Shown: piece by piece, positions 49,238 to 58,511 of the stretch
Numbering within the stretch: the stretch's first letter is position 1
Layout: each line of letters begins with the position of its first letter
Assembly (NCBI RefSeq): GCF_900188335.1
Contig: NZ_FZOY01000006.1
Location: forward strand, 248,001-312,000
Source of the DNA: Tropicimonas sediminicola
GTDB taxonomy: Bacteria; Pseudomonadota; Alphaproteobacteria; Rhodobacterales; Rhodobacteraceae
Reading direction: 5' to 3'
Length of the DNA stretch: 64,000 nucleotides
Translations under genes and position numbers: made by a program
Notes under the pieces: model-generated
Database searches by the model: none
What the model was told of the DNA's origin: nothing
The model's input: only the letters and a program-made list of their open reading frames with translations

Positions 49238-50425
49238 CTACCGCATTTCCTTGCGCGCGTTGCGCACGTTCCAGACCAGGATCGGCGTCACGAGCAGCAT
49301 GATGATCATCGCCGCCGCCGAGCCCACGCCCCAGTCGTTGGCCCGGAACATCTTGTCGTACATGTAGTTCGCCAGCACCTGCGTGCCCCACTGGCCGTTG
49401 GTCATGGCGAAGACGATGTCGAAGACCTTCAGCACGGTCAGCGTGATCGTCGTCCAGACCACCACGATGGTCGACATGATCTGCGGCACCTTGATCTTGA
49501 AGAAGATCTGGAACGGCCCGGCGCCATCGACGATGGCGGCTTCGACCGTCTCTTCGGGGATGCCGCGCAGGGCGGCGGAGAGGATCACCATGGCAAAGCC
49601 GGTCTGGATCCAGATCAGCACCGCCATCAGGAACAGGTTGTTCCAGGGCGCCAGCTGAAGCCAGTGCTGCGGCTCGCCGCCCATCGCGACCCAGATCGCG
49701 TTCAGCACGCCGATCTGCTCCACGTCGACAGGGCGGGATTCATAGACCAGTTTCCAGATCACCGAGGCCCCGACCATCGAGATTGCCATCGGCATGAAGA
49801 TCAGCATCTTGGCGATGTTGCCCCAGGACAGCCGGTCGGTCAGCTGGGCCACGACCAGGCCGAAGGCGGTGGACATGGCGGGCACCACGATCAGCCAGAA
49901 CATATTGTTTCCAAGGGCTTCTCGGAACTTCTGCTCGCCGAACATGAAGGCGTAGTTGTCGAATCCGATGCTGCCGTCGCGGGCAATCAGCGACAGGCGC
50001 AGCGTCTCGAACACCGGATAGGTCAGGTAGAGCCCGAGCGCGATCATCGCCGGGGCGAGGAACAGCCAGGGGCGAACCATGTTGGCGCGGGATATGTTGT
50101 GGCCCGCGGAAAGCTCGCCGGTGGCGAACATGAAATCGGTGAGCCGCCAGAGCCCGAAGACGACCGCCGCTCCCACCGCCAGCCAGAACAGCCAGGGCGC
50201 GGTGAAGCGCGCGTCCGACATCAGCAGCGCGACAAGGATCAGGAGCGCCGGAACGGCAAGCAGAAAGATCTGCCCGAGCCGGCGCCGACGACCGGCCTCG
50301 GCTTCGCCGATGACCCGGGCCGGCATCAGCAGGCGGTCCAGCAGGTAGTTGGACAGGTAGAAATACCCGACGCAGCCACCGACGCCGATGATGATGGTCA
50401 CGAGACCTTGCAAGGCCGGATTCAT
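49238..50425 (-). CDS. aglF: Alpha-glucoside ABC transporter permease AglF
   Basis: A 395-aa MalF-type permease with about eight membrane helices; three are in the N-terminal extension (residues 5-110). The EAA loop is ETVEAAIVDGAGPFQIFFKIKVPQI. The start at 50425 is supported by GGGGAGGGGAAAC directly upstream; the frame opens five codons further but without benefit. It pairs with AglG. Confidence 0.92.
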   Translation of the reverse strand: MNPALQGLVTIIIGVGGCVGYFYLSNYLLDRLLMPARVIGEAEAGRRRRLGQIFLLAVPALLILVALLMSDARFTAPWLFWLAVGAAVVFGLWRLTDFMFATGELSAGHNISRANMVRPWLFLAPAMIALGLYLTYPVFETLRLSLIARDGSIGFDNYAFMFGEQKFREALGNNMFWLIVVPAMSTAFGLVVAQLTDRLSWGNIAKMLIFMPMAISMVGASVIWKLVYESRPVDVEQIGVLNAIWVAMGGEPQHWLQLAPWNNLFLMAVLIWIQTGFAMVILSAALRGIPEETVEAAIVDGAGPFQIFFKIKVPQIMSTIVVVWTTITLTVLKVFDIVFAMTNGQWGTQVLANYMYDKMFRANDWGVGSAAAMIIMLLVTPILVWNVRNARKEMR

Positions 50426-50516
50426 GTTTCCCCTCCCCAACCCGCGACGTGTCGCGCGGTTCGAACAAGGGCGGCCCGCGAGGAAGGCGGGCCGCCCGGG
50501 ATCGCTTTCGAGCCGG

Positions 50517-51872
50517 TTACTTCAGCGCGTCCCAGGACCGCTGGATGTCGTCGGCCACGGCCTTGGCATCCTTGCCGCCGGTGTAATCCACCATGCCGGT
50601 CCAGAAGGTGCCGGCGCCGATGGCGGCGGGCATCAGGTCGGACCCGTCAAAGCGGAAGGTGGTCGCGTTGAGCAGGATCTCGCCCTGCTTGCGCAGGATG
50701 TCGTCCCGGTAGGCATCGAGGTTCACGCCCTTGTGCGGCGCGAGGAAGCCGGACTGGTTCATGAAGACCTCGCTCGCGATCGGCAGGGTCAGGAACTCCA
50801 TCAGGGCTTCCGCGCCCGGGGTGGGATCGGTGATCGCCAGCACGGTGCCGCCGCCCAGGACCGGGTTGCCGAGGTCCTTCTCGGCGAAACCGGGCAGATA
50901 GAAGAAGTCCGCATCCACGCCGGGCTCGACGCCTTCGGGGAAGAAGGCGGTGGCGAAGGAGGCCTGGCGGTGCATGTAGCACTGCGGCGGCGAGGAGAAG
51001 AGGCCCTTGGGGCTGTCACGGAAGTCGGTCGAGGCCACCGCGCCGGAACCGCCGGAGACGAAGGAATCGTTGCGGGCGAACCAGCCGTATTCCTCGATCG
51101 CCTCGATCACCCGCTCGTCGTTGAACGGCATCTCGTTGCTGACCCACTGGTCATAGACCTCTGGCGGCTGCGTGCGCAGCATCATGTCCTCGACCCAGTC
51201 GGTCGCCGGCCAGCCGGTTGCCGCGCCGGAACCGAGGCCGATGCACCAGGGCGTCTCGCCGTCGGCGGCGATCTGCTCGGTCAGCGCCTTCAGGTCTTCC
51301 ATGGTCTCCGGCACGTCGTAGCCCGCATCGTCGAAGTTGTCGGGGCTGTACCAGACCAGGCTCTTGAGGTTCACGTTGTAGAAGTAGCCGTAGAATTCCG
51401 GCGCGCCGCTGGCATCCGGATAGGTGCCGAGATCGACCCAGGACTGGCCCGCGGCGTAGTTGTCGGTGACCCACTGCTTCATGTCGTCGCCGAGCGGGGT
51501 GAGTTGCCCCTTGGCGGCGAGCACGGCGGCAAGGCCGGGCTGCGGGAAGACCGCGATGTTCGGGGGCGAGCCGGCCTCGGCGTCGATCACGATCTGCTGC
51601 TCGAAGCTGTCGGAGCCGGTGTAGACGGCCTTGGCGCCGGTGGCGGCCTCGAAATAGGCAAGCACGTCGCGGAAGAAGCCATCTTCCGGGGTGAGCCAGG
51701 GGCCGGCCACGGTGACGGTCTGACCGCTCAGGTCAGGCGCCTCGGCGGCCCAGGCCTCGTAGCTGTCCCAGCTGAAAGGGCCCTCGCCCGGCGCGAACTT
51801 GAGCTCCTGCGCGCCCGCGGTTCCAGCGATCAGGGCCAGACTTGCCACGCCGGCCATGAGTTTCAATGTCAT
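50517..51872 (-). CDS. aglE: Alpha-glucoside ABC transporter substrate-binding protein
   Basis: A 451-aa family 1 binding protein with a Sec signal (MTLKLMAGVASLALIAGTAGA, cleavage after about residue 21). Sugar-binding features include GSDSFEQQIVIDAEAGSPPNIAVFPQPG and the GLFSSPPQCYMHRQASFATAFFP region, typical of AglE. It captures alpha-glucosides in the periplasm. GGGAGG lies 6 nt before the ATG. It is the first gene of the operon; LacI-type operators lie upstream. Confidence 0.92.
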   Translation of the reverse strand: MTLKLMAGVASLALIAGTAGAQELKFAPGEGPFSWDSYEAWAAEAPDLSGQTVTVAGPWLTPEDGFFRDVLAYFEAATGAKAVYTGSDSFEQQIVIDAEAGSPPNIAVFPQPGLAAVLAAKGQLTPLGDDMKQWVTDNYAAGQSWVDLGTYPDASGAPEFYGYFYNVNLKSLVWYSPDNFDDAGYDVPETMEDLKALTEQIAADGETPWCIGLGSGAATGWPATDWVEDMMLRTQPPEVYDQWVSNEMPFNDERVIEAIEEYGWFARNDSFVSGGSGAVASTDFRDSPKGLFSSPPQCYMHRQASFATAFFPEGVEPGVDADFFYLPGFAEKDLGNPVLGGGTVLAITDPTPGAEALMEFLTLPIASEVFMNQSGFLAPHKGVNLDAYRDDILRKQGEILLNATTFRFDGSDLMPAAIGAGTFWTGMVDYTGGKDAKAVADDIQRSWDALK

Positions 51873-51945
51873 TGTTAGCCTCCCGAATGAGCCGCCCGGG
51901 CTTTCGGCCCTGCGGCAGGTTTGCCCGCGCCAGGGAGAATCATGC

Positions 51946-51959
51946 CCAAAGCGCTTTGG
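51946..51959. promoter_or_regulatory. LacI-family operator O1 (aglE side)
   Basis: CCAAAGCGCTTTGG is a perfect 14-bp palindrome with the central CG typical of LacI-family operators, 73 bp upstream of aglE. It is a likely binding site of the divergently encoded AglR. Confidence 0.75.
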
Positions 51960-52067
51960 ACAAGAGTCACCTAGTCCTTTGGCATCACCCTGTCAACGCG
52001 GACAGCTTACGCCCAAAAACATGGATTCGAAGAGGAAAACGGCATCATGCTGCACATTTTTTGGACC

Positions 52068-52079
52068 CAAAGCCCTTTG
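52068..52079. promoter_or_regulatory. LacI-family operator O2 (aglR side)
   Basis: CAAAGCCCTTTG differs from the O1 core by one base and lies 56 bp upstream of the aglR start. The two operators are about 121 bp apart, which would permit looping and joint control of both directions. Confidence 0.65.
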
Positions 52080-52134
52080 ACTCTCCCCGATGCGCAGGCG
52101 TAACGTCGCACAGTGCAACCCGGACCCGACGCCG

Positions 52135-53166
52135 ATGAACCTCAAGGACCTGGCAGCCACCCTCGGGCTCAGCCAAACCACAGTGAGCCGTGCGCTCAAC
52201 GGCTATCCGGAGGTCTCCGAAGCCACCCGCAAACGGGTGCACGAGGCCGCGCGCGAACACGGCTACCGCCCCGACAGCCGCGCCCGGTCGCTGGCCACCG
52301 GACGGGCGATGGCGGTGGGCCTGGTGCTCACGACCTCGGCCCGCCAGGAGATCGTGAACCCCGTCTTCGCCGATTTCGTCGCCAGCGCCGCCGAGACGCT
52401 GGCCGCTCGCGGCTACGACATCGTCATGTCGCTGGTCACCGAGGCCGAACAGACCGCCGTCTACCGGTCGCTGCTGCGCAAGGGGCGGGTCGACGGGCTG
52501 ATCATGCAGGCCCCGCTCACCGGCGATGCGCGGATCGGGATCCTGCACAAGATCGGATTGCCCTTCGTGGTGCATGGCCGCGTCTCCGACCATGACGAGG
52601 CCTATTCGTGGATGGACATGGACAACCGGCATGCCTTCCACACGGCGACCGACCACCTGCTCGACCTCGGACATCGCGACATCGCGCTGATCAACGGGAT
52701 CGAGGACATGGATTTCGCACATCGGCGGCGCGAAGGCTTCATCGACGCGCTGGCCGCGCGCAACCTGCGCCCGCGCAGCGACCTGATGGCGAGTGCCGCC
52801 ATGACCGAGAGCTACGGCCATGACACCGCGCAACGGTTGCTGGCGCAGCCGCAGCCCCCCACGGCCTTCCTCGCCTCCTCCATGCTGGTGGGCATGGGCG
52901 TGCACCGGGCGATCCGGGAGGCCGGGCTGCAGATGGGCCAGGACGTGTCGGTCGTGGTCCATGACGACGGGCTTTCCTATCTCCCGAACGGCACGCCGGA
53001 GCAGCCCCTCTTCACCGCCACCCATTCCCCGGTCCGCCAGGCCGGCCATCTCTGCGCCGAGATGCTGCTGCGGCTGATCGCCGATCCCTCCGAGGGGCCG
53101 ATCCACACCAAATTGCAAGCCTCGTTCCTGGCCGGCCCCTCCACCGGGCCGGCTCCAATCCAGTAA
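52135..53166 (+). CDS. aglR: LacI family transcriptional regulator of alpha-glucoside use
   Basis: A 343-aa repressor. The N-terminal HTH reads MNLKDLAATLGLSQTTVSRALNGYPEVSEATRKRV, with the hinge helix at about 45-55 (SRARSLATGRA). A periplasmic-binding-like effector domain follows (about 60-335). The ATG at 52135 gives the usual LacI N terminus; an upstream ATG at 52090 would add 15 residues. It diverges from aglEFGAK and precedes the GH1 and glucokinase genes, so it probably controls both groups in response to a sugar. Confidence 0.9.
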   Translation: MNLKDLAATLGLSQTTVSRALNGYPEVSEATRKRVHEAAREHGYRPDSRARSLATGRAMAVGLVLTTSARQEIVNPVFADFVASAAETLAARGYDIVMSLVTEAEQTAVYRSLLRKGRVDGLIMQAPLTGDARIGILHKIGLPFVVHGRVSDHDEAYSWMDMDNRHAFHTATDHLLDLGHRDIALINGIEDMDFAHRRREGFIDALAARNLRPRSDLMASAAMTESYGHDTAQRLLAQPQPPTAFLASSMLVGMGVHRAIREAGLQMGQDVSVVVHDDGLSYLPNGTPEQPLFTATHSPVRQAGHLCAEMLLRLIADPSEGPIHTKLQASFLAGPSTGPAPIQ

Positions 53167-53176
53167 GGACCCTGCC

Positions 53177-54496
53177 ATGTACAAGCGCAGCGACTTTCCC
53201 GACGGTTTCCTCTTCGGCGCCTCGACCGCCGCCTACCAGATCGAGGGGCATTCCTTCGGCGGCGCCGGCCGCACCCACTGGGACGATTTCGCCGCCACCC
53301 CGGGCAACGTGGTGCGCGCCGAGGATGGCGCCGTGGCCTGCGACCATTATCACCGCTGGGAAGAGGATCTGGACCTGATCCGCGACGGAGGTTTCGACGC
53401 CTACCGCTTCTCCGCGTCCTGGGCGCGGGTTCTGCCGGAGGGTCGCGGTGCGGTGAACGCCGAAGGGCTCGATTTCTACGACAAGCTGGTCGACGGGATG
53501 CTGGAGCGCGGCATCAAGCCGATGCTGACGCTCTACCACTGGGAACTGCCCTCGGCGCTGGCCGACCTCGGAGGCTGGCGCAACCGGGACGTCGCGAGCT
53601 GGTTCGCCGATTACGCCGAGGTGCTGATGGGCCGCCTTGGCGACCGGATCTGGAAGACGGCGACGATCAACGAGCTCTGGTGCGTCAGTTTCCTCAGCCA
53701 TTTCCTCGGCATCCATGCGCCCGGCGTGCGCGACATCCGCGCCGCCGCCCGCGCGATGCACCACGTGATGCTGGCCCATGGCACCGCGACGCAGGCGCTA
53801 CGCGCGATGGGCGTGGGCGATATCGGCGCCGTCTGCAACTTCACCTACGCGCAACCGGCCAGCGGCTCGCCCGAAGACATCGAGGCGGCAGCGACCTTCG
53901 ATGATTATTACAACAACTTCTTCATGTCCGGCTTCTTCCACAAGAAATACCCGGAGCGCATTGTCACCGCCATGAAGGACCACCTGCCCGCCGGCTGGCA
54001 GGACGATTTCGACGTGATCGGAACGCCCGTCGACTGGCTCGGCGTCAACTACTACACCCGCGAGATCATCAAGGCCGTGGACGGTCCCTGGCCGGCCCAC
54101 ACCTCCATCGAGGGGCCGCTGCCCAAGACGCAGATGGGCTGGGAGATCTACCCGGAGGGGCTGCTGCACTTCCTGCGCCGCTGCCACACGGACTATTCCG
54201 GCGACCTGCCGCTCTACGTCACCGAGAACGGCATGGCGAACCCCGACCTCGTGATCGACGGAAAGGTCGACGACGTGGTGCGCATCGACTACCTCGCCCG
54301 TCACTTCGATGCCGCCAAGCAGGCGATCGCGGAGGGCGTGCCGCTCGAGGGGTATTTCGTCTGGTCGCTGATGGACAATTACGAGTGGGCCCTGGGCTAC
54401 GAGAAGCGCTTCGGGCTGATCCACGTCGATTTCGATACGTTGCAGCGGACGCCCAAGGCGTCCTATCTGGCCCTCCAGGCCGCCCTAGCCAGCTGA
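53177..54496 (+). CDS. Beta-glucosidase, GH1 family
   Basis: A 439-aa GH1 glycosidase. Substrate-binding motifs GASTAAYQIEG (about 14-24) and YRFSASWARVLPEG are present. The nucleophile Glu is in YVTENGM (about 350-356). The acid/base Glu lies in TINELW (about 161-166), where the family's usual NEP has Leu in place of Pro. It hydrolyses beta-glucosides in the cytoplasm. It starts 10 bp after aglR and ends 9 bp before glk. A beta-glucosidase inside an alpha-glucoside regulon is common in Rhodobacteraceae agl loci. Confidence 0.9.
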   Translation: MYKRSDFPDGFLFGASTAAYQIEGHSFGGAGRTHWDDFAATPGNVVRAEDGAVACDHYHRWEEDLDLIRDGGFDAYRFSASWARVLPEGRGAVNAEGLDFYDKLVDGMLERGIKPMLTLYHWELPSALADLGGWRNRDVASWFADYAEVLMGRLGDRIWKTATINELWCVSFLSHFLGIHAPGVRDIRAAARAMHHVMLAHGTATQALRAMGVGDIGAVCNFTYAQPASGSPEDIEAAATFDDYYNNFFMSGFFHKKYPERIVTAMKDHLPAGWQDDFDVIGTPVDWLGVNYYTREIIKAVDGPWPAHTSIEGPLPKTQMGWEIYPEGLLHFLRRCHTDYSGDLPLYVTENGMANPDLVIDGKVDDVVRIDYLARHFDAAKQAIAEGVPLEGYFVWSLMDNYEWALGYEKRFGLIHVDFDTLQRTPKASYLALQAALAS

Positions 54497-54505
54497 GGAT
54501 CGCCC

Positions 54506-55474
54506 ATGCCCGCCCCTTCCCTGCTCGCCGACATCGGTGGCACCAACACCCGCGTCGCCCTCGCCCGCAACGGCCAGGTGATCAGCGGCTCCGTCCGCCA
54601 CTTTCCCAACGCCGAATTCGACTCCCTCGAGCCGGTTCTGCGCCACTATCTCGAGGAGACCGGCACCGAGACCCCCGCCGCCGCCTGCCTCGCCATGGCC
54701 GGGCCGGTTCGGGAAGGGGTCGGCACGCTGACCAATCTCGACTGGACGCTCGACACGGCCACCCTCGCACATGCCACCGGCGCCGGCACGGTGACCCTGC
54801 TCAATGATCTCCAGGCGCAGGGCCACGCCCTCGGCCACCTGCCGAGCGAGGCGCTGTTCTCGGTGATCGCGGGCCCGCCACCGCGCATCCAGGCGACCCA
54901 GCTGGTCATTGGCGTCGGCACGGGCTTCAACGCCGCACCGGTGTTCGACACCCCGGCCGGGCGTTTCGTGCCCCCCTCGGAAAGCGGCCACGTCAGCCTG
55001 CCCCTGCGCAGCGACACCGACATGCGCCTCGCCCGTTTCCTGGAGCAATCGCACGGCTTCGCAGCCGTCGAGGACGCGCTCTCCGGCCGCGGGCTCGTCG
55101 CCTTGCACGAGTTCGCCTGCATCGAGGCGGGCACCCCCGAAAAGGCCATTCCCAAGGGCAAGCAGATCATGGCCGCCGTGGCCGAGGGCGATCCGCTGGC
55201 GCGGGCGGCAGCGGGGCATTTTGCCCGCCTGCTGGGCGCGGTCGCGGGCGACCTTGCGCTCACCCAGCTGCCCTTCGGCGGCATCTTCCTGATCGGCGGC
55301 GTCGCCCGGGCGATGGCGCCCTACCTATCCGAGATGGGCTTCACCGAGGCGCTGCGCGACAAGGGACGGTTCTCCGGCTTCATGGAGCAGTTCCCGGTGA
55401 CGGTGGTCTCGGACGACGACGCGGCCCTCACTGGGATGGCGCTTCACCTGCAGGCGCTGCTCGCGCTGAGCTGA
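54506..55474 (+). CDS. glk: Glucokinase, Glk family
   Basis: A 322-aa sugar kinase of the bacterial Glk type. The phosphate-binding loop is LADIGGTNTRVALA (about 7-20), the catalytic Asp lies in LLNDLQAQGHAL, and VIGVGTGFNAAPVF and FLIGGVARAMAPYL complete the ATP site. It phosphorylates the glucose released by AglA and the GH1 enzyme, feeding central metabolism. It is the last gene of the aglR operon; the chemotaxis operon follows after 166 bp. Confidence 0.92.
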   Translation: MPAPSLLADIGGTNTRVALARNGQVISGSVRHFPNAEFDSLEPVLRHYLEETGTETPAAACLAMAGPVREGVGTLTNLDWTLDTATLAHATGAGTVTLLNDLQAQGHALGHLPSEALFSVIAGPPPRIQATQLVIGVGTGFNAAPVFDTPAGRFVPPSESGHVSLPLRSDTDMRLARFLEQSHGFAAVEDALSGRGLVALHEFACIEAGTPEKAIPKGKQIMAAVAEGDPLARAAAGHFARLLGAVAGDLALTQLPFGGIFLIGGVARAMAPYLSEMGFTEALRDKGRFSGFMEQFPVTVVSDDDAALTGMALHLQALLALS

Positions 55475-55558
55475 CGGCGCACCGCGGCCCGGGCATGCCC
55501 CGCCCCGGCCGCCAGAGAAAAGCCTGCGACACGGGGCATCGCGCAACCCGATCTTAAC

Positions 55559-55588
55559 GGCTTGCCGGCTAGAGACGGCTGGCAAGCC
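55559..55588 (+). promoter_or_regulatory. 8-bp inverted repeat in the che operon leader
   Basis: GGCTTGCC (55559-55566) and GGCAAGCC (55581-55588) are perfect arms around a 14-nt loop, 53 bp upstream of the STAS gene. It could be an operator, a leader hairpin or a terminator for glk. No T-run follows. Confidence 0.45.
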
Positions 55589-55605
55589 AAGATTGGGACG
55601 CCCCC

Positions 55606-55644
55606 ATGATCGATTCCTACCCCTCGCGCCGGTGCCGGGCATGA
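55606..55644 (+). CDS. Candidate 12-codon leader ORF overlapping the STAS gene start
   Basis: The short frame MIDSYPSRRCRA ends in a TGA that overlaps the ATG of the STAS gene (ATGA at 55641). The STAS gene has no strong Shine-Dalgarno of its own, so translation may arrive through this mini-ORF, which has a GGGA upstream. It may equally be chance. Confidence 0.25.
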   Translation: MIDSYPSRRCRA

Positions 55645-55922
55645 CCGCGGTCTACGCCCTTCCGGCCCGGCTCGACCTCCCCGCCGCAACGCCACTCGCA
55701 GGAGAGCTCCGGTCTCTCCGTGGCGCCCCCCTGTCGGTAAGCGCCGATGCCGTGACGCACCTCGGAACGCCCTGCCTGCAGGTGCTGCTCTCCGCACAGC
55801 GGAGCTGGCAGGCGGATGGGCACCGGCTGACACTCGAAACCCCCTCCCCCGAGATGGACGAGCAACTCGCCCTCTTCGGCCTGAGCACGGCCGATCTTGA
55901 AGCATTGCCAGAGGAGCGATGA
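55641..55922 (+). CDS. STAS domain protein (chemotaxis operon)
   Basis: A 93-aa single STAS domain: LDLPAATPLAGELRSLRGAPLSVSADAVTHLGTPCLQVLLSAQRSWQ contains the conserved loop before the first helix, in which the phosphorylatable Ser/Thr position is occupied by HLGTP (Thr). Such proteins act as anti-sigma-antagonist-like switches or adapters. It opens the che operon, 3 bp before cheY. A role in localising or tuning CheA is inferred; no cognate kinase is visible. The ATG at 55641 is preferred over an upstream in-frame ATG-less extension. Confidence 0.8.
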   Translation: MTAVYALPARLDLPAATPLAGELRSLRGAPLSVSADAVTHLGTPCLQVLLSAQRSWQADGHRLTLETPSPEMDEQLALFGLSTADLEALPEER

Positions 55923-55925
55923 AAA

Positions 55926-56306
55926 ATGAGCCTTCGCGTTCTCGCAGTCGATGACAGCCGGACCATCCGGGACATGTTGAAACTGGCCCTGACCCAGGCG
56001 GGGTTCGTCCCGAGCCTCGCAGAGGATGGCCTTCATGGGCTGGAAGTCCTCGGCGAGATGGCGCCGGATGCCATCATCACGGACATCAACATGCCCCGCA
56101 TGGACGGGTTCGGCTTCATCGAGGCGGTTCGCCGGCTCGACGGCCACCGCGCTACGCCGATCCTGGTGCTCACCACCGAAAGCGCCCCGGAGATGAAGGC
56201 GCGTGCGCGCTCGGCCGGGGCCACCGGGTGGATCGTCAAACCCTTCGATCCGGTGAAGCTGGTGCGCGCACTCAACATGGTCGCCGGCCCCGGAGGTGCA
56301 CAATGA
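55926..56306 (+). CDS. cheY: Chemotaxis response regulator CheY
   Basis: A 126-aa stand-alone receiver. The acidic pair is Asp9/Asp10, the phosphoacceptor is Asp53, and the switch residues are Thr83/84 and Lys105. It would take phosphate from CheA and act on the flagellar motor or as a phosphate sink. The stop overlaps the cheA start (ATGA). A second receiver gene lies at the end of the operon. Confidence 0.92.
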   Translation: MSLRVLAVDDSRTIRDMLKLALTQAGFVPSLAEDGLHGLEVLGEMAPDAIITDINMPRMDGFGFIEAVRRLDGHRATPILVLTTESAPEMKARARSAGATGWIVKPFDPVKLVRALNMVAGPGGAQ

Positions 56307-58504
56307 CCACGCCAGACCCGATGGCCGAAATCCGTGCGTCCTTCTTCGTCGAATGCGAGGAACTCATGGAGGCGCTTCAGGACGGGCTGACCATGCTCGA
56401 CGGCGGCGATGCCGATGACGAAACGGTCAACATCTGCTTCCGTGCGGTTCACTCGATGAAAGGGGGGGCCGGCGCCTTCGGTCTCGACGATCTCGTCCGT
56501 TTCTCTCACCGCTACGAGACCGTCCTCGACGAGGTCCGCGCCGGCCGGCTGGAACCCGGGCACGATGTCGTGCTGCTCTTCATGCGCGCCGCCGACATCC
56601 TGTCGGACATCGTGCATTACTCGCGCGACGGCCTGCCTGTGGATCCGGACAAGGTCGAGCCGACGCTTCGGGAGCTGGAGGCGCTGATCTCGGACGAGGC
56701 GGAGGAAGAGGAGGCGGAGGTCACCGATTTCCAGCCGATGACCCTCGCACTGCCCTTCGGAGGCCCGCCCGCCGACCGGGTCGTCCGGATCCGGTTCGCT
56801 CCGGAGCCCGACCTCTTCACCTCCGGCAACGAGCCCGTTCATTTGCTGCGCGCGCTGGCCGCACTGGGCGAGATGCAGATCACTCCCGACCTGAGCGAGG
56901 TTCCCACGCTGGACGCGCTCGATCCCGAGGCCGCCTGCCTGGCCTGGGAGATCGTGCTCACGACCAATCGGGATCGCGCGGAGATCGAGGAGACTTTCGA
57001 GTTCGTCGAGGGGTTGTGCAAGCTGTCGATCTGCGAGGAGCAGAGCGGGCTATCTCTCCCCTGCCTTCCCGGGCTGCCGCCGCTCGCCATGCCCCCGGCA
57101 CCCGACGCTGGCGTTTCACCGTCGGCCGAGGTCCGACCGCGTCTCACCCTGACCGCTCCGCCCGATTGCAGCGACCCGGAGGAAGGCACACCTCCGCCCG
57201 ATACCGCGAAGACCCACGCTCCCCAGCCTGCACCCGCCACCCCGATCGCCGTGGAGTCGCCAGTGGCCACCGCTGCCCGCCCCGCCACCACGCCGCCCAA
57301 GGCAACCGTTCGGGTCGATCTCGACCGGATCGAGCGGCTGGTGAACCTCGTGGGCGAACTGGTGATCAACCAGGCCATGCTGTCCCAGAGCGTCGCGCAG
57401 GCCGGGCTGCCGACGAACTCGCCGGTTGTCCAGGGCCTCGAGGACTTCATGCAGCTGACCCGGGATATCCAGGACAGCGTCATGATGATCCGGGCCCAGC
57501 CGGTCAAATCCCTGTTCCAGCGGCTCGCCCGCATCGTTCGAGACACTTCCGCGGCCGTCGGAAAACCGGTGCGCTTCGTCACGCGCGGCGAGGCCACGGA
57601 GGTCGACAAGACCGTCATCGAACGCCTCGCCGATCCCCTGACCCACATGATCCGGAACGCCGTCGATCACGGCCTCGAACGCCCGGAGGCCCGTCTGGCT
57701 GCCGGCAAGCCCTCCGAAGGCTGCATCACCCTCTCGGCCGCGCACCGTTCCGGCCGGGTGGTGATCGAGGTCATGGATGATGGCGGCGGGATCGACCGGC
57801 CGCGGGTCCAGGCGATTGCCGAGGAGCGTGGTCTGATCGATCCCGGCCAGGCAATGACCGACGCCGAGATCGACGCGCTGCTCTTCATGCCCGGATTCTC
57901 CACGGTCAAGCAGGTGTCCAACCTGTCCGGCCGCGGCGTGGGCATGGACGTGGTCCGGAAATCCATCCAGGATCTCGGCGGTCGCGTGTCCATCAGTTCC
58001 TCGCCCGGCAAGGGCACCTGTTTCTCCATCTCGCTGCCGCTGACCCTCGCCGTTCTGGATGGCATGGTTGTCGATGTCGCTGGCGAAGCGCTCGTGGTTC
58101 CCATCGGCGCGATCGCGGAGACCATGGCCTACCGTGAACAGGACATTCGCTCTGTCGGTCCCCGCACGCGCGTTCTGCATATCCGGGACAGCTTCGTGCC
58201 CCTCCTGGACCTCGGCGTCGAACTCGGCTTCCGCCCGGCGAAGGAAAGCAATGCAGGCAGTGTCGTCCTTCTGGTTGCCAACGAAGGCGAGACGCTTGGC
58301 GCCCTGATCGTCGACGCGATCCACGAACAACGGCAGGTCGTCATCAAGGGCCTGCAGCAGGGCTACGGGAACGCCCCCGGAATTGCCGCTGCAACGATCC
58401 TCGGGGACGGCCAGGTCGCCCTGATCCTCGATCCGGTCGACATGATGGCAAAGGCGGGCACCCGCCCCGGCCAGACCCAACCCGCACTCGCCCCAACAGG
58501 ATGA
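56303..58504 (+). CDS. cheA: Chemotaxis sensor kinase CheA
   Basis: A 733-aa kinase. The P1 HPt domain has His50 in AVHSMKGGAGAFG. A proline-rich linker and P2-like region (about 150-330) is followed by a dimerisation helix pair (about 335-400), a HATPase core with N-box HMIRNAVDHGLE and G-boxes DDGGGID and GRGVGMDVV, and a C-terminal CheW-like domain (about 590-720). It phosphorylates CheY from receptor signals. GGAGG lies just before the ATG at 56303. All catalytic boxes are intact. Confidence 0.94.
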   Translation: MTTPDPMAEIRASFFVECEELMEALQDGLTMLDGGDADDETVNICFRAVHSMKGGAGAFGLDDLVRFSHRYETVLDEVRAGRLEPGHDVVLLFMRAADILSDIVHYSRDGLPVDPDKVEPTLRELEALISDEAEEEEAEVTDFQPMTLALPFGGPPADRVVRIRFAPEPDLFTSGNEPVHLLRALAALGEMQITPDLSEVPTLDALDPEAACLAWEIVLTTNRDRAEIEETFEFVEGLCKLSICEEQSGLSLPCLPGLPPLAMPPAPDAGVSPSAEVRPRLTLTAPPDCSDPEEGTPPPDTAKTHAPQPAPATPIAVESPVATAARPATTPPKATVRVDLDRIERLVNLVGELVINQAMLSQSVAQAGLPTNSPVVQGLEDFMQLTRDIQDSVMMIRAQPVKSLFQRLARIVRDTSAAVGKPVRFVTRGEATEVDKTVIERLADPLTHMIRNAVDHGLERPEARLAAGKPSEGCITLSAAHRSGRVVIEVMDDGGGIDRPRVQAIAEERGLIDPGQAMTDAEIDALLFMPGFSTVKQVSNLSGRGVGMDVVRKSIQDLGGRVSISSSPGKGTCFSISLPLTLAVLDGMVVDVAGEALVVPIGAIAETMAYREQDIRSVGPRTRVLHIRDSFVPLLDLGVELGFRPAKESNAGSVVLLVANEGETLGALIVDAIHEQRQVVIKGLQQGYGNAPGIAAATILGDGQVALILDPVDMMAKAGTRPGQTQPALAPTG

Positions 58505-58511
58505 TGAGACC

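Noticed and set aside
55553-55560. CtrA half-site (TTAAC) upstream of the che operon
   Set aside because: Only one half-site is visible, without the second at the required spacing.
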